Numbered from the stretch's first letter, positions 32,401-41,580 are shown. The stretch is 64,000 nucleotides of DNA from Pseudoflavitalea sp. G-6-1-2 (GCF_012927185.1 NZ_JABBGB010000001.1:744001-808000); one strand, 5' to 3'. The notes: a model not told the origin generated them from the letters alone. Translations and numbers: made by a program.

Positions 32401-35185
32401 GATGGCGCTCTTTCGTAAGAATATGGTTGTACATTTTCTGACGCGCTGATGCTTCCTTCATTTTTATCAGGCCGGGAGTGATGGTGTACACGTAATTTCC
32501 TTCCGGCGTGAAAGGCTGGCTGAATATGCCTTTTACGTTCATCGTTGCATTGGCGCCTGTAAGCGGACCAACGAATTGCTGCGAAGGCGACCTTGACCAT
32601 TCCGAAGTTTCGTAATTCATCAGGAGGTAACGACCGTTTTGCTGAATCCAGCTGAAGCGTCTGGTATTGGGGAGGTTCACCCACATCATGTATCGATCCC
32701 AGTAGAATTGTTCTTCAGGAGTGAGCGTCTCAGGCATCTTGCGGATCTTAACCAGTCTGTTGCTGGTATCGGCATTGATGCTGATGATGGTTTTCATTTT
32801 GGGTTGAACAAAAATGCTGTCTGTGCTGATGAGTTTATCTGCAGTTCTGATGCGGATGATATGGCTGCCCGGTGATACCTGAAAGCTGTACTGCTGCCAT
32901 TGACCTGCATCTTTGAAGAAGTAAGGTTCATCATCGATATAAAGCATCTGCACTTTCTGCAAAGCACCGTCGAGCACAACAAATGGTGCCACTTGCGTTA
33001 CTGAATCGGAAACGGATTCTCTGTTGATGTAAATATTTTTCGGGTAGAGGAATTTGTAATATTCGATACTGTCGAGGCCCAGACGACGGCTCCATTTTTC
33101 CCAGTTCAGCGGATGATGTCCGTAAAAAGATACCCGGTCTGTTACTTTGTAATTGTTTCCTTTTTTTCTTGCAGCGTATGGCTTGTTGTACGAAGGCACT
33201 TGCGGATCTTTCAGATCTTCGAACTTTGCAGTAACGCCATACAGGGTGAGATCCGCATCCGGTACGGGTTTGCCGGCAATATCCTTTACTTCCACATTAA
33301 TGGTAGCACGCTGTCCGGGGTAAATGAACTCCGGTTGATTTACCGCAATGCGCAGCGTCTTTGGCATGTAGGTTACAGTGTACTGCTCTTCGAGCAACCT
33401 ATTTCCGCTGATGTATTGAATGGATACATGGTAAGGTTTCGATGAATGTGTTTTCACTGCATATCGAAGTGCATCTGCTTTCCCCTGTGCTACCGCTTTG
33501 TTTCCCTCGAATATGGTATACCAGGCAGGAAGCTGCAACGGATTGTGCAGATCGATAAAAACACTGTCGCTGGTTCTGCGCGAAAAACACCTAATGGCTT
33601 TCTGATTCACCTCAGGAACGATCTGCTCTTCAAACCCCTCCGACCTGATGATGTATCGATTGGCAAATGGATGCACAGGAATTACAGCGGGTAACTGAAT
33701 AATGCGCTTCTCCGCTGTGTCTTTTCCACCGGTAGTCATTATCAGATCGGCTGTTGCGGCAACAATGCTGCCGCCTTCCATCATCTTAATGCGTATACTG
33801 TCCTGATCTTCTTCTGCAAACAGTACCCGCTTTCTGCCGTCGTAACTGAGATACAGGTTTTCAGTTTGCCGTTCATTGTTGCTGTTGTTGAAAACGCATT
33901 GGATTGAATAGTCGAATACGGCCTGGGGAAAGATGCTGTCTGGCAACATGATCTTTGTTTCGCCCACTGCATCGAGGGGTTGCTCCCATGTCCAGAGTGT
34001 ATCGCGAATGAACATCTCAGGCTGCAGGAATTTTCTGATCTGTCCGGAACGGATCACTGTCAGAGAAACCCTTCCATCCATTACGGCAAGATCATTTTCA
34101 TCTCTGGCTTTGCAGATCACAGACACCGGATTGCCGGGGTTGTGATTTTCCTTATCCGTTCTGGCATTGAAAGTGATGGCTTGTAATTCATATTCTTCAT
34201 ACACGATTTTTCCGCGCATGAGCACTTTGCGTTTCATGGCATATTCATCGTCGTCGAGATCGCCATCGTACTCATCCAGATTGTATTTGCGGCTGCTGAG
34301 TTCTTCGATGGTAATGAGGTAATCATCATCGAGGTCGAGATCGAGGGAGTCGTTCAGTACAAAACTGTATTCGAATCCGCCGGGGCGGTAAGGATGGATA
34401 GTGGCGATCACCGTATCAGTCGAAAAGCCGTCGTCACTGATGCGGACGATCATCGGGCGGTCTACAGGTTTGCCGCTGGCAGTAGTGATCCATGCTTTCA
34501 GTTTCACCGTATCGTTGATCTTGTACTTCGGTTTACTGAACACCATAAAGCCCCGGAATTTTTTCTCGTGTTTGGTGGGATCGTCAAAAAAGTATTGATT
34601 GCCTTTGTTGCTGTTTCTTCTGCCATAGCGGTGCTTCTTGCGAAAGAGTTTTTTCAGCCATGGCTGCTTCATGGGGTTTTGCAGATTGAAGAAATGCAGG
34701 GTATTCTGATGGTTGATCTCAACGATACCTTTTTTTGTTGCATGCGCGATCTTATACAAACCGGTTGCTGCATCGAGATTTATTTTCTTCTTATTGAGAA
34801 ACACCTGCGCATCTGTTACAGGCTCGCCCTTGCTGTTATGCAGAAAGATCAGCAGATCATGATAGTTGGGAATTATTTTCCATTGGAGGTCGTCGGAGTT
34901 GTACAACTGATACCAGAATTCATCGGCTAATGTTTTTACGAAAAGGTAATTGCCCGGAGGCAGTACCGGCTGAACGCCATTAACAGGAAATGAATCGACC
35001 AGCTTATGCAGCCATGATTCATTGAATTCGTTCATTTTTTTGGCAAAGAGTACACGCGAAGTGGAATTGTCGATCCGGTAAATATAGGTGTATGCGCTAT
35101 TGCGGCTACTGCCGGTTAGATTTTGTTGGGATTGCAGCTCACTGGTACAAATGAGTAGTAACAGAAACAGGTAGACCGGTCTCAT
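29411..35185 (-). CDS. Giant alpha-2-macroglobulin-like protein with embedded TonB-plug-like module
   Basis: 1924 residues, secreted (signal peptide RPVYLFLLLLICTSELQSQ). The first 1000 or so residues hold MG2-type macroglobulin domains (KPKYKINDTVKLKAWITTAS, IYPGQRATINVEVKDIAGKP). Residues about 1105-1185 are a carboxypeptidase-regulatory-like domain (GPVIGATVSVQNTSFGTVTD), followed to about 1270 by a TonB-receptor plug-like segment (SPLVLVDGIPVSQK, VVVLKGAEATNLYGAKAAEG, ILITTKK), with no barrel after it. The bait/alpha-2-macroglobulin core then follows, with the thioester-type motif YGCNEQ (Cys at 1497, CxEQ pattern) and a helical toroid (WGWWKGMRPELWITQHVVEA). Known relatives trap proteases or act as surface defence; here the function is unproven. 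Single-gene unit. Confidence 0.88.
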   Translation of the reverse strand: MRPVYLFLLLLICTSELQSQQNLTGSSRNSAYTYIYRIDNSTSRVLFAKKMNEFNESWLHKLVDSFPVNGVQPVLPPGNYLFVKTLADEFWYQLYNSDDLQWKIIPNYHDLLIFLHNSKGEPVTDAQVFLNKKKINLDAATGLYKIAHATKKGIVEINHQNTLHFFNLQNPMKQPWLKKLFRKKHRYGRRNSNKGNQYFFDDPTKHEKKFRGFMVFSKPKYKINDTVKLKAWITTASGKPVDRPMIVRISDDGFSTDTVIATIHPYRPGGFEYSFVLNDSLDLDLDDDYLITIEELSSRKYNLDEYDGDLDDDEYAMKRKVLMRGKIVYEEYELQAITFNARTDKENHNPGNPVSVICKARDENDLAVMDGRVSLTVIRSGQIRKFLQPEMFIRDTLWTWEQPLDAVGETKIMLPDSIFPQAVFDYSIQCVFNNSNNERQTENLYLSYDGRKRVLFAEEDQDSIRIKMMEGGSIVAATADLIMTTGGKDTAEKRIIQLPAVIPVHPFANRYIIRSEGFEEQIVPEVNQKAIRCFSRRTSDSVFIDLHNPLQLPAWYTIFEGNKAVAQGKADALRYAVKTHSSKPYHVSIQYISGNRLLEEQYTVTYMPKTLRIAVNQPEFIYPGQRATINVEVKDIAGKPVPDADLTLYGVTAKFEDLKDPQVPSYNKPYAARKKGNNYKVTDRVSFYGHHPLNWEKWSRRLGLDSIEYYKFLYPKNIYINRESVSDSVTQVAPFVVLDGALQKVQMLYIDDEPYFFKDAGQWQQYSFQVSPGSHIIRIRTADKLISTDSIFVQPKMKTIISINADTSNRLVKIRKMPETLTPEEQFYWDRYMMWVNLPNTRRFSWIQQNGRYLLMNYETSEWSRSPSQQFVGPLTGANATMNVKGIFSQPFTPEGNYVYTITPGLIKMKEASARQKMYNHILTKERHRYSIGDRAVTGATIDSLWEAFLDARSIKESLFKNKTLSGNKYGRLLIRIGETENTDTLFLKNILLFRNDDPDFMNVYKGGERDLGYLQPGLYRIMGLMKKGQWFVKENILVRANGFNYCLTGKPTILSKSQLSESVTSLIDNQALAYEGLEVPRNEDSIKMVFNRQFFNLDEGSLLAIGRVNSNDGPVIGATVSVQNTSFGTVTDAQGNFSLRVPSKGTLVVTALGFEQTTIPISGQAFYEIKMTESELSLNEVVVTAYGISKKKEAVYALAGVQTSSVSIMEFAATTDSKSPLVLVDGIPVSQKLADMDPSMIANVVVLKGAEATNLYGAKAAEGVILITTKKVQKDNIGDVAEARPGNSLRTKFRDDVYWLPKLRTDHQGKASADVTFPDDITRWKTWAIAVTGDRHSGLASADIHAFKAISGTIHLPNFAVAGDEIQVIGKTLNYTAQSKKLKRSFLLNDQPVSVADIDVTNNRIDSFMVKASGDTMKLTYSVLAPDGYFDGEERKLPVFVQGVNEANGIFASLDSDTSFIWQPAAGSEVTVRAESSALPILDDEIEKVWLYQYGCNEQLASKLKALLMRKKVYAMQGMKFNYNKQINELISKLNQAKSSEGLWGWWKGMRPELWITQHVVEALLLAEQEGFSSGFNKQLVKDYLVYSLESTKKDIPAAVPVMKTLLQLDSKIEYGKWIDSLHRYNKYPSLHDNLLLISLQQQLGTVQIPDSLLNKHRRTLFGNMYWGEEGYKFFDNSIQNTVLMYRILRKAGGHEDWLKKIRGYFLEKRSTGYWRNTYESILILETILPEILKHEATGKPASLTVKQGDREQTTRSFPFTTKLNNREALKITKEGLSPVYFTAYQEKWNPNPAKVDSSFEVSSVFIQGRDTVTTLKAGQPVSLSIRVRVKADASYVMLEIHIPAGCSYQSKEQPWRNNEVNREYFTNKVSLFCSELKPGVYEFSVSLLPRYSGKYNLNPAKACAMYFPVFFGREGMKKINIR

Positions 35186-35313
35186 ACAGCAGGTTTATTG
35201 TGGGATGCCTCCATTTCGGGGATTACACAAAGGCATTAAAAAAACCTTCACATAATTTTCCGACACAATGAGCATCAGCAATAACGGAAGCTGCATAAGA
35301 TAGTTTCACTCCA

Positions 35314-37305
35314 TCAATAAGCCAGTAACTTTTCGACGTATTGGTGTAGCCTTGATTTTGCGAGGAAATTATTTTCGAGTTCGATGCTGAATGGAATGGG
35401 TGTGTCGAGCGAAGCGCATCTCATTACCGGAGCATCCAGCGATTCGAAACAATGCTCAACGATCCATGCGCTGATCTCGCCTCCGATTCCGCCAATGAGC
35501 GTGTCTTCGTGCAGCAACAGCACTTTGCCTGTTCTGATCACCGACTGGCGGATGGCTTCGTAATCCAGCGGCAGCAAGGTACGCAGATCGAGTATGTCGA
35601 ATGATGTTTCGGGATGAGCCGCTGCATACTGGGTTGCCCAGTGCACGCCGCTTCCGTAAGTGATGATGCTTATCTCAGACCCCATCTGCACCTGACGTGC
35701 TTTGCCGATGGGCGTTTCGTAGTATGAATCCGGTACTTGTCCACTTACACTTCTGTACAATGCTTTGTGCTCGAAGAAGAGTACGGGATTGGGATCATTG
35801 ATAGCTGCAATCAGTAATCCTTTTGCATCTTCGGGTGTAGAAGGATACACAACTTTCAATCCGGGAGTATGCGTAAACCAGGCTTCATTGCTTTGTGAGT
35901 GGAATGGACCGGCGCCTACTCCGCCGCCTGTTGGCATTCTGATCACCACATCGGCTGCATGGCCCCAGCGGTAATGGATCTTGGCCAGGTTGTTCACGAT
36001 CTGATTGAACCCTACGGATACGAAATCGGCGAACTGCATTTCCACCATGCTCTTGAAGCCTTCGAGGCTCAGTCCCAGTGCGGTTCCGAGAATGGCGCTT
36101 TCGCAAAGTGGCGTATTGCGCACGCGGCTCCTTCCATATTTCTCCACAAAACCTTCGGTGATCTTGAAGGCACCGCCGTATTCTGCAATATCCTGCCCCA
36201 TGAGTATGAGGTTGGAATGATGCTGCATGCTCTGATCGAGTCCCTCTTTCACGGCGTCGATCAGCCGAAGTTCTTTTTTGTTTTCATCATCCACCAGACT
36301 CACATCGGGAACGTCAGAATCCGGAACGGGTGCATACACGTCCGCCAGTTCTGTTGCTGTGCTTACGTGCACCGGAGCTGCATTCTGTGCAATGGCCAAC
36401 TCCATTTCGATATAGTCCCTGATGTCCGACTTTATCTTATCTATTTTTTCCGGCGTGATATAGAACTGATCGAGCAACCACTGTTCGTAGTTCTTCAGCG
36501 GATCTTTCTTCTCCCATTGCTCGAAGAGATGTGGCGGAACATATTTGGTTCCGCTGGCTTCTTCATGCCCGCGCATGCGGAAGGTCATCGCCTCGATGAG
36601 ATATGGTTTCTGTTCGCGGATGCAATAATCACGAACGCCTCTGATGGTGTCGTAAACGGCAAGAATATTGTTGCCGTCGATCTGAACGCCTTCCATGCCG
36701 TAGCCTTTAGCGCGATCGACGAGGTTTTCGCATTTGTACTGTTCGCTCGCCGGGGTGCTGAGTCCGTAACCGTTGTTCTCGATCACGAATATCACGGGCA
36801 GACCCCATACAGCAGCAGTGTTGAGTGCTTCATGGAAATCCCCTTCGCTGGTGCCGCCTTCACCGGAGAAGGCGAGCGAGACTTTCTGTTCCTGTTTGAG
36901 TTTTGCGGCAAGCGCAACGCCGTCTGCGATGGCGAGTTGCGGACCCAGGTGGGAGATCATGCCACAGATATGATGGTCTTTTGTTCCGAAGTGAAAGCTG
37001 CGTTCGCGGCCATTGCTGTAGCCATCCTGATTGCCCTGCCACTGTTTGAACAGTTTGCTGAGTGGCATATTGCGCGAAGTAAAAACACCGAGGTTACGAT
37101 GCAGCGGCATTATCCATTCATCGGATTGCAGCGCCAGTGTGGCGCCTACGGCGATGGCTTCCTGCCCGATTCCGCTGAACCATTTGGAAATTTTACCCTG
37201 CCTCAGCAAAACCAGCATCTTTTCTTCGATCATGCGGGGGAGCAAGAGGCTTCTGTAGAATTGAATCAGTTGGTCATTGCCCAGGTCTTTGCGATCAAAT
37301 TGCAT
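35314..37305 (-). CDS. 2-oxoacid dehydrogenase E1 with alpha and beta parts fused
   Basis: 663 residues from the ATG at 37305. Residues to about 310 are E1 alpha (GIGQEAIAVGATLAL, then the thiamine site GEGGTSEGDFHEALN with ENNGYGLSTP). Residues about 345-663 are E1 beta (LIDAVKEGLDQSM, LMGQDIAEYGGAFKITEGF, RVRNTPLCESAILGTALGLS). The enzyme decarboxylates a branched-chain or related 2-oxoacid, feeding an E2 lipoyl transferase that is not in this window. The usual GDG of the thiamine motif is GEG here, a Glu at the Mg2+ position. Fused E1 is common in Bacteroidota. 35 bp before it is the small membrane-protein gene, in the same direction. Confidence 0.92.
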   Translation of the reverse strand: MQFDRKDLGNDQLIQFYRSLLLPRMIEEKMLVLLRQGKISKWFSGIGQEAIAVGATLALQSDEWIMPLHRNLGVFTSRNMPLSKLFKQWQGNQDGYSNGRERSFHFGTKDHHICGMISHLGPQLAIADGVALAAKLKQEQKVSLAFSGEGGTSEGDFHEALNTAAVWGLPVIFVIENNGYGLSTPASEQYKCENLVDRAKGYGMEGVQIDGNNILAVYDTIRGVRDYCIREQKPYLIEAMTFRMRGHEEASGTKYVPPHLFEQWEKKDPLKNYEQWLLDQFYITPEKIDKIKSDIRDYIEMELAIAQNAAPVHVSTATELADVYAPVPDSDVPDVSLVDDENKKELRLIDAVKEGLDQSMQHHSNLILMGQDIAEYGGAFKITEGFVEKYGRSRVRNTPLCESAILGTALGLSLEGFKSMVEMQFADFVSVGFNQIVNNLAKIHYRWGHAADVVIRMPTGGGVGAGPFHSQSNEAWFTHTPGLKVVYPSTPEDAKGLLIAAINDPNPVLFFEHKALYRSVSGQVPDSYYETPIGKARQVQMGSEISIITYGSGVHWATQYAAAHPETSFDILDLRTLLPLDYEAIRQSVIRTGKVLLLHEDTLIGGIGGEISAWIVEHCFESLDAPVMRCASLDTPIPFSIELENNFLAKSRLHQYVEKLLAY

Positions 37306-37340
37306 ACGGCGTACAAATAAGTCAGGTGAAAATGTAAGGA

Positions 37341-37703
37341 TCATTGGTCCCGTTCATTCCGCTGAACATTGTCTTCTTTGTACAACAGGGACGTTGCAAT
37401 CGACAAGAGCAGGGAGAAGAGAAGCGCCCACCAGAATCCATCCACTACAAATCCGGGAACCACTTTTTCTGCGAGCAATATCATACAGGCATTGATCACA
37501 AATAAAAACAAGCCGAATGTAACGAAGGTGATGGGTAATGTCAGCAATATGAGAATGGGTTTCAGAATGGCATTCAGTATTGCCAGAACAATGGCAACGA
37601 TGATGGCCGTCCAGAAATCTTTCATATGTACACCTGCTTTCAGGATATACGAAAGCCCAAACGCAATGATGGAGGTAACAACTACCCGCATGATAAATTT
37701 CAT
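37341..37703 (-). CDS. Phage-holin-4-2 family (YvlD-like) membrane protein
   Basis: 120 residues from the ATG at 37703 with four helices. AIIVAIVLAILNAILKPILI, then LLTLPITFVTFGLFLFVINA is the family signature (N-A-x-x-x-P and the L-P-x-T-x-x-T-x-G motif). In spite of the family name these are ordinary chromosomal membrane proteins, not phage genes; no other phage gene is near. It lies 35 bp before the E1 gene. Confidence 0.88.
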   Translation of the reverse strand: MKFIMRVVVTSIIAFGLSYILKAGVHMKDFWTAIIVAIVLAILNAILKPILILLTLPITFVTFGLFLFVINACMILLAEKVVPGFVVDGFWWALLFSLLLSIATSLLYKEDNVQRNERDQ

Positions 37704-37768
37704 AACTACCAATTTACATCCGGCAGTTAAGTTACCATTTATTCCGATACGCGCTATCGCTTCCTGAT

Positions 37769-39055
37769 TTAAATCACCACGAGTTCGTAGAAATCGTCGG
37801 GTTGCAGGTATTTGTTGGCCAGGTCCTGCAATTCGGCTGCGGTTACGCTTCGCACCGTCTGGAGGCTCTGGTAGAAATAAGCTTCATCCACACCGCTAAG
37901 GATCATATTTTTCCAGCGGCCGATCACCTGAAATGGTCCGTCGAGATCGCCGAGTACCGTTCCGATGATGAAGTTGCGGGTCATCATCAGCTCTTCGTCG
38001 TCGATAGGCTCTTCGCGGAGAAGGGCCAGCTCGTTGTACACTTCTTTGATGGTGTCTTCGGCTACATCGCGGCCGGCTTCGGTAGTGATCATCCAGCCAC
38101 TTTCGTGAACGAAGTTCAGCAGGTAACTGTAGATGCCATAGGTATACCCTTTGTCTTCGCGGATATTGCCCATCAGTCTCGATCCGAAAAATCCTCCCAG
38201 CACATTGTTCAGCACCTGCGCTTTCTGGAAATCGGGATGGTGACGGTTAGGGAATGGACGCAGCAAACGGATCGCTGCCTGCACGCCATTCTCGTCGTTG
38301 ATCACGCGATACTTCTTCTGAACCGCCGGCTCTATTTTGTGTTCGATGCCCACGATGGTTTCGCGGTGATTGCGCAGCGGCAGTGTTCCGAAATATTGTT
38401 CGAGTGTGGGGATCAGGTCTGCAGGAAGTTTGCCTGCGGCAAAGATCACACAACGGCCCTTGCGGTAGTACTCATCGTAGAAGGCTACGAGGTCTTCGCG
38501 TGTGAGCGCTTCATAATCTTCGGCATTGTTGTATTTGCCGTATGGATGTTTGTCTCCGAAGAGATAGGAGTCGATCAGCCGGCCCGCAACGAATTCTCCT
38601 TTCTGGAGATTCACTTTCAGGCGTTGCAGTGAATTCTGTTTGTAGATGGCCAGCTCTTCTTCGGGGAAGGTGGCATCGGTGATCATCTCTGCAATAACGG
38701 GTATCAGCGCATGCACGTGCTTGTTGAGGCAGTGCAAAGTGATTTCTGATGTTTCGCTGTAGCAGCTGCGGTTTACGTAAGCACCGTAATAATCGAAGTG
38801 CTCATTTATCTCAAATGCAGTTCTGCCGGAGGTTCCGTTCTTCATCAGAAAATTGGTGCTCGCGGCAAGGGCTTTCTTCTTTTCGTACCAGGCACCTGCA
38901 TAGAACACCCAGTTGAGTTGCAGGGTGTCTTCACTGCCCATGTTGAGATGATATATTTCCACGCCATTGCTCAGCACATGGTGATCGCAACGGGGCAATA
39001 CCAGTTCAAAGTCCACAGCATCTATTATTGGAGGAGCGATTGTTCTGTTCGGCAT
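37769..39055 (-). CDS. M16-family peptidase subunit, inactive partner
   Basis: 428 residues with the two-lobed insulinase/MPP fold: VLSNGVEIYHLNM near the start, GRCVIFAAGKLP and NNVLGGFFGSRLMGNIREDK in the second lobe (the R-Y-type motif DKGYTYGIYS follows). The zinc motif HxxEH is missing; the aligned place reads ASTNFLMKNGT. So it is the non-catalytic partner, as with the alpha subunit of mitochondrial processing peptidase. It starts 2 bp after the stop of the active partner, so the two are surely co-expressed. Confidence 0.9.
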   Translation of the reverse strand: MPNRTIAPPIIDAVDFELVLPRCDHHVLSNGVEIYHLNMGSEDTLQLNWVFYAGAWYEKKKALAASTNFLMKNGTSGRTAFEINEHFDYYGAYVNRSCYSETSEITLHCLNKHVHALIPVIAEMITDATFPEEELAIYKQNSLQRLKVNLQKGEFVAGRLIDSYLFGDKHPYGKYNNAEDYEALTREDLVAFYDEYYRKGRCVIFAAGKLPADLIPTLEQYFGTLPLRNHRETIVGIEHKIEPAVQKKYRVINDENGVQAAIRLLRPFPNRHHPDFQKAQVLNNVLGGFFGSRLMGNIREDKGYTYGIYSYLLNFVHESGWMITTEAGRDVAEDTIKEVYNELALLREEPIDDEELMMTRNFIIGTVLGDLDGPFQVIGRWKNMILSGVDEAYFYQSLQTVRSVTAAELQDLANKYLQPDDFYELVVI

Positions 39056-39057
39056 AA

Positions 39058-40296
39058 TTAGTGTTTACTGAAATAACAAAGGGTACTGCTGTTGTTCACA
39101 TCGAAATACTTGCGGCTGTAGTGGAGCACATCGTCGACGGTTACGGAGAAATATTTCTCGCGGTCGCTGTTGAAAAGTGATGGGTCGCCCAGCAGTTCGT
39201 AGAAGGCGAGGTTGTTGCAGCGCGTCATCACACTCATGTCTTCGAAGGCAAGCGCTGATTCCGTTTTGTTCTTTACCTTGGTCAGCTCTTTTTCGGTTAT
39301 GCCTTCGCGTTTGAGCAGATCGAGTTCTTCTTCGATGGCGCGTTCTGCGTCTTCCATCTTCACCCCTTTTACGAGTTTGCCTTCGATGGTAAGCAGGCCT
39401 TTATCTACCGTTCCGAAATGGTAGCATTCGATATTGCTGAATAGTTTTTTCTCTTTTACCAGTCGCTGAAAGAGACGCGAAGATCCGCCACCACCCAATA
39501 TTTCGGTGATGAGGTCGGCTACATAGTAACCATGGCTCAGGCGATTGTCCATATGCCATACTTTGTAAATGGCATCGAGCGGAACATCTGCATGAACCTC
39601 CATTCTGCGGGGTTCGGTCTGTTGCGGCTCTTCCGCAATCTGACGATCGTATTTCTGTCCGGAAGGAATATCGCCAAACCATTTCTCCGCGAGTTCGCGC
39701 ACCTGTGCAGTTTTTACTTTTCCTCCCACTACCATAATGGCGTTGGATGGATTGTAATGCTGCTTAAAGAATGCTTTCACATCTTTAAGAGTAGCGTCTT
39801 CGATATGGGATAATTCTTTTCCGATGGTCATCCAGCGGTAAGGATGTTTTGTGTAGGCCATTTCGCGGAGCTTGAACCATACATCGCCGTAAGGCTTGTT
39901 GATATAGTGCTCTTTGAATTCTTCACTCACCACTTTACGTTGCACATCCAGGCTTTTTTCGCTGAAGGCGAGCGAAAGCATGCGATCGCTTTCGAGCCAG
40001 AAAGCAGTTTCGATATTTTCGGCCGGAAGCTGAACGTAGTAGTTGGTAAGATCGTTGCTGGTATAGGCATTGTTTTCGCCGCCTGCCATCTGGAGGGGCG
40101 ATTCGTAATCTTCGATATTGATGGAGCCACCAAACATAAGGTGCTCGAAGAGGTGTGCAAATCCGGTCTTTTCGGGATTTTCGTCTTTCGCGCCAACATC
40201 GTACATAATGTTCACAACAGCCATTGGAGTGGTATCATCTTCGTGCACTATCACCCGCAGGCCATTGGACAGTGTGAACTTATCAAATTGTATCAT
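39058..40296 (-). CDS. M16-family zinc peptidase, catalytic subunit
   Basis: 412 residues with an intact inverted zinc motif: H48, E51 and H52 in GFAHLFEHLMFGG, with the third ligand Glu likely in RKVVSEEFKEH. YYVADLITEILGGGGSSRLF and KGLLTIEGKLVKGV are the second-lobe pattern. No clear signal peptide, so cytoplasmic or non-classically exported. It pairs with the inactive M16 protein immediately downstream. Likely degrades peptides; the substrate is unknown. Confidence 0.93.
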   Translation of the reverse strand: MIQFDKFTLSNGLRVIVHEDDTTPMAVVNIMYDVGAKDENPEKTGFAHLFEHLMFGGSINIEDYESPLQMAGGENNAYTSNDLTNYYVQLPAENIETAFWLESDRMLSLAFSEKSLDVQRKVVSEEFKEHYINKPYGDVWFKLREMAYTKHPYRWMTIGKELSHIEDATLKDVKAFFKQHYNPSNAIMVVGGKVKTAQVRELAEKWFGDIPSGQKYDRQIAEEPQQTEPRRMEVHADVPLDAIYKVWHMDNRLSHGYYVADLITEILGGGGSSRLFQRLVKEKKLFSNIECYHFGTVDKGLLTIEGKLVKGVKMEDAERAIEEELDLLKREGITEKELTKVKNKTESALAFEDMSVMTRCNNLAFYELLGDPSLFNSDREKYFSVTVDDVLHYSRKYFDVNNSSTLCYFSKH

Positions 40297-40380
40297 GAGT
40301 CGATTCTTCTTTTAGCTAAGGAGCAAATTAACGACACAAAGTACAAATTTGAAGAAGGGATTGTTCGAAAAGCTTCGATA

Positions 40381-41580
40381 TTAGCGTCCGGTAAGGATAT
40401 TTTTCACTTTAAGGGTGAGAACAACGGGTGCATTTCCTCTCATCACCAGCACTTTCAGCTTTTCTCCCGGCGATTGCAGCAGATTTTTGTAAGTCTGGAT
40501 ATTCTTGCTGAAGTTGTTGCCTACGGCCACTACCACATCACCGGGCAGAAATCCAGCGGCTTCTGCGGGCGACCCCGGCATGATGTCCACTATCTGGATC
40601 TCTCCATCCAGCAGATACATACCCAGTCCGGTATAGGAATAATCGAAGGCATCTTTGAAATGCGAGTTGGGCGTCATGAATATTTCGCGGCGCTCATAAT
40701 TGATGATGAGGTTGAACCGGCGAAGCAGATCGTTGCCCACCAGCCCGCCGAGATATGGGTAAGATGTTACGTTGTATTCATCTTCAAATATATAGGTAGG
40801 CACATTCCGGAATTTGAAAGGCCCCAGCTTCACCTGTTTGATAACGCCCTGGCGCATCGGCGCTTTTCCTCCCAAACCCTCTGCCTGCGTGGCATACCAG
40901 CGGCGGCGCGGTTTTACAACGGAGCTATCCTGCACAAAATCGGAACTGAGCAGCAGGCACATGCCGGCGCCGGTGTCGAAATAGAACCGGCTCAGCACAT
41001 CTCTGTCGTCTCTGATCTCCGTTTGCAGAATGGGGATGTTCACCAGCAATGTCTTCAGCAAAAACCCGCCCTTGGGATATTTGAGCGATCCCCTGGTGAG
41101 CACAAAAATCCTTGAACTGTCGTAATCGATTTTTACAATGTAGCGGTTGAAGAAGCTGTAGCCGATAATGCCATCGATCTTTTCTCCGTAGGCGCTGGTA
41201 AGTACCGTATAATCATTAACGTGGAAATTCAGGCTGTCTACTTTGAGGCCGGGCAGATGCAGGGCTTCGTTGTACACAAATTTCACCTGTCTTACGCCGG
41301 CGATGCCGCGAATGGTGCGGTCGCTCAGTGTAGAATTGATCTTCAGTTTGTCTGTAGTGGTTGAATCGAGCGAAATGCCTCCGCTTCCGGTATCGAGAAT
41401 AAAATTGAGTGTATCCGGATAATTTCCCACCTTGGCCTTGAGGGTGATAATGCCCCCGGTAAGGAGTTTGAAAGGAAATGAAGTGATCTCTTCTGCGGCT
41501 GGTGGCACAAAAATCTCCTGGGCAGGGAGGGTTGTCCTGATAAGGGTTAACAGCAACGCAACAGTCAATAGGCGTCTCAT
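40381..41580 (-). CDS. Secreted aspartyl protease-like protein with PDZ domain
   Basis: 399 residues with signal peptide RRLLTVALLLTLIRTTLPAQ. Two retropepsin-like repeats: FILDTGSGGISLD (D63) and FYFDTGAGMCLLL (D202), each with its downstream hydrophobic-Gly partner (DGIIGYSFFNRY and GGLVGNDLLRRF). A PDZ domain covers residues about 310-395 (IMPGSPAEAAGFLPGDVVVA). The two DTG halves in one chain give a pepsin-like pair, so it may be active as a monomer. Periplasmic or surface. Single gene, 84 bp before the M16 pair. Confidence 0.88.
   Translation of the reverse strand: MRRLLTVALLLTLIRTTLPAQEIFVPPAAEEITSFPFKLLTGGIITLKAKVGNYPDTLNFILDTGSGGISLDSTTTDKLKINSTLSDRTIRGIAGVRQVKFVYNEALHLPGLKVDSLNFHVNDYTVLTSAYGEKIDGIIGYSFFNRYIVKIDYDSSRIFVLTRGSLKYPKGGFLLKTLLVNIPILQTEIRDDRDVLSRFYFDTGAGMCLLLSSDFVQDSSVVKPRRRWYATQAEGLGGKAPMRQGVIKQVKLGPFKFRNVPTYIFEDEYNVTSYPYLGGLVGNDLLRRFNLIINYERREIFMTPNSHFKDAFDYSYTGLGMYLLDGEIQIVDIMPGSPAEAAGFLPGDVVVAVGNNFSKNIQTYKNLLQSPGEKLKVLVMRGNAPVVLTLKVKNILTGR

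Noticed and set aside
35899-37320. 473-codon plus-strand frame
   Set aside because: Antisense shadow of the fused E1 gene, which is clearly recognised.
37341-37703. Prophage remnant (holin family name)
   Set aside because: YvlD-like proteins carry this name but are ordinary chromosomal genes; no other phage gene nearby.
39844-41115. 423-codon plus-strand frame
   Set aside because: Runs antisense across two recognised genes and the gap between; no motif.
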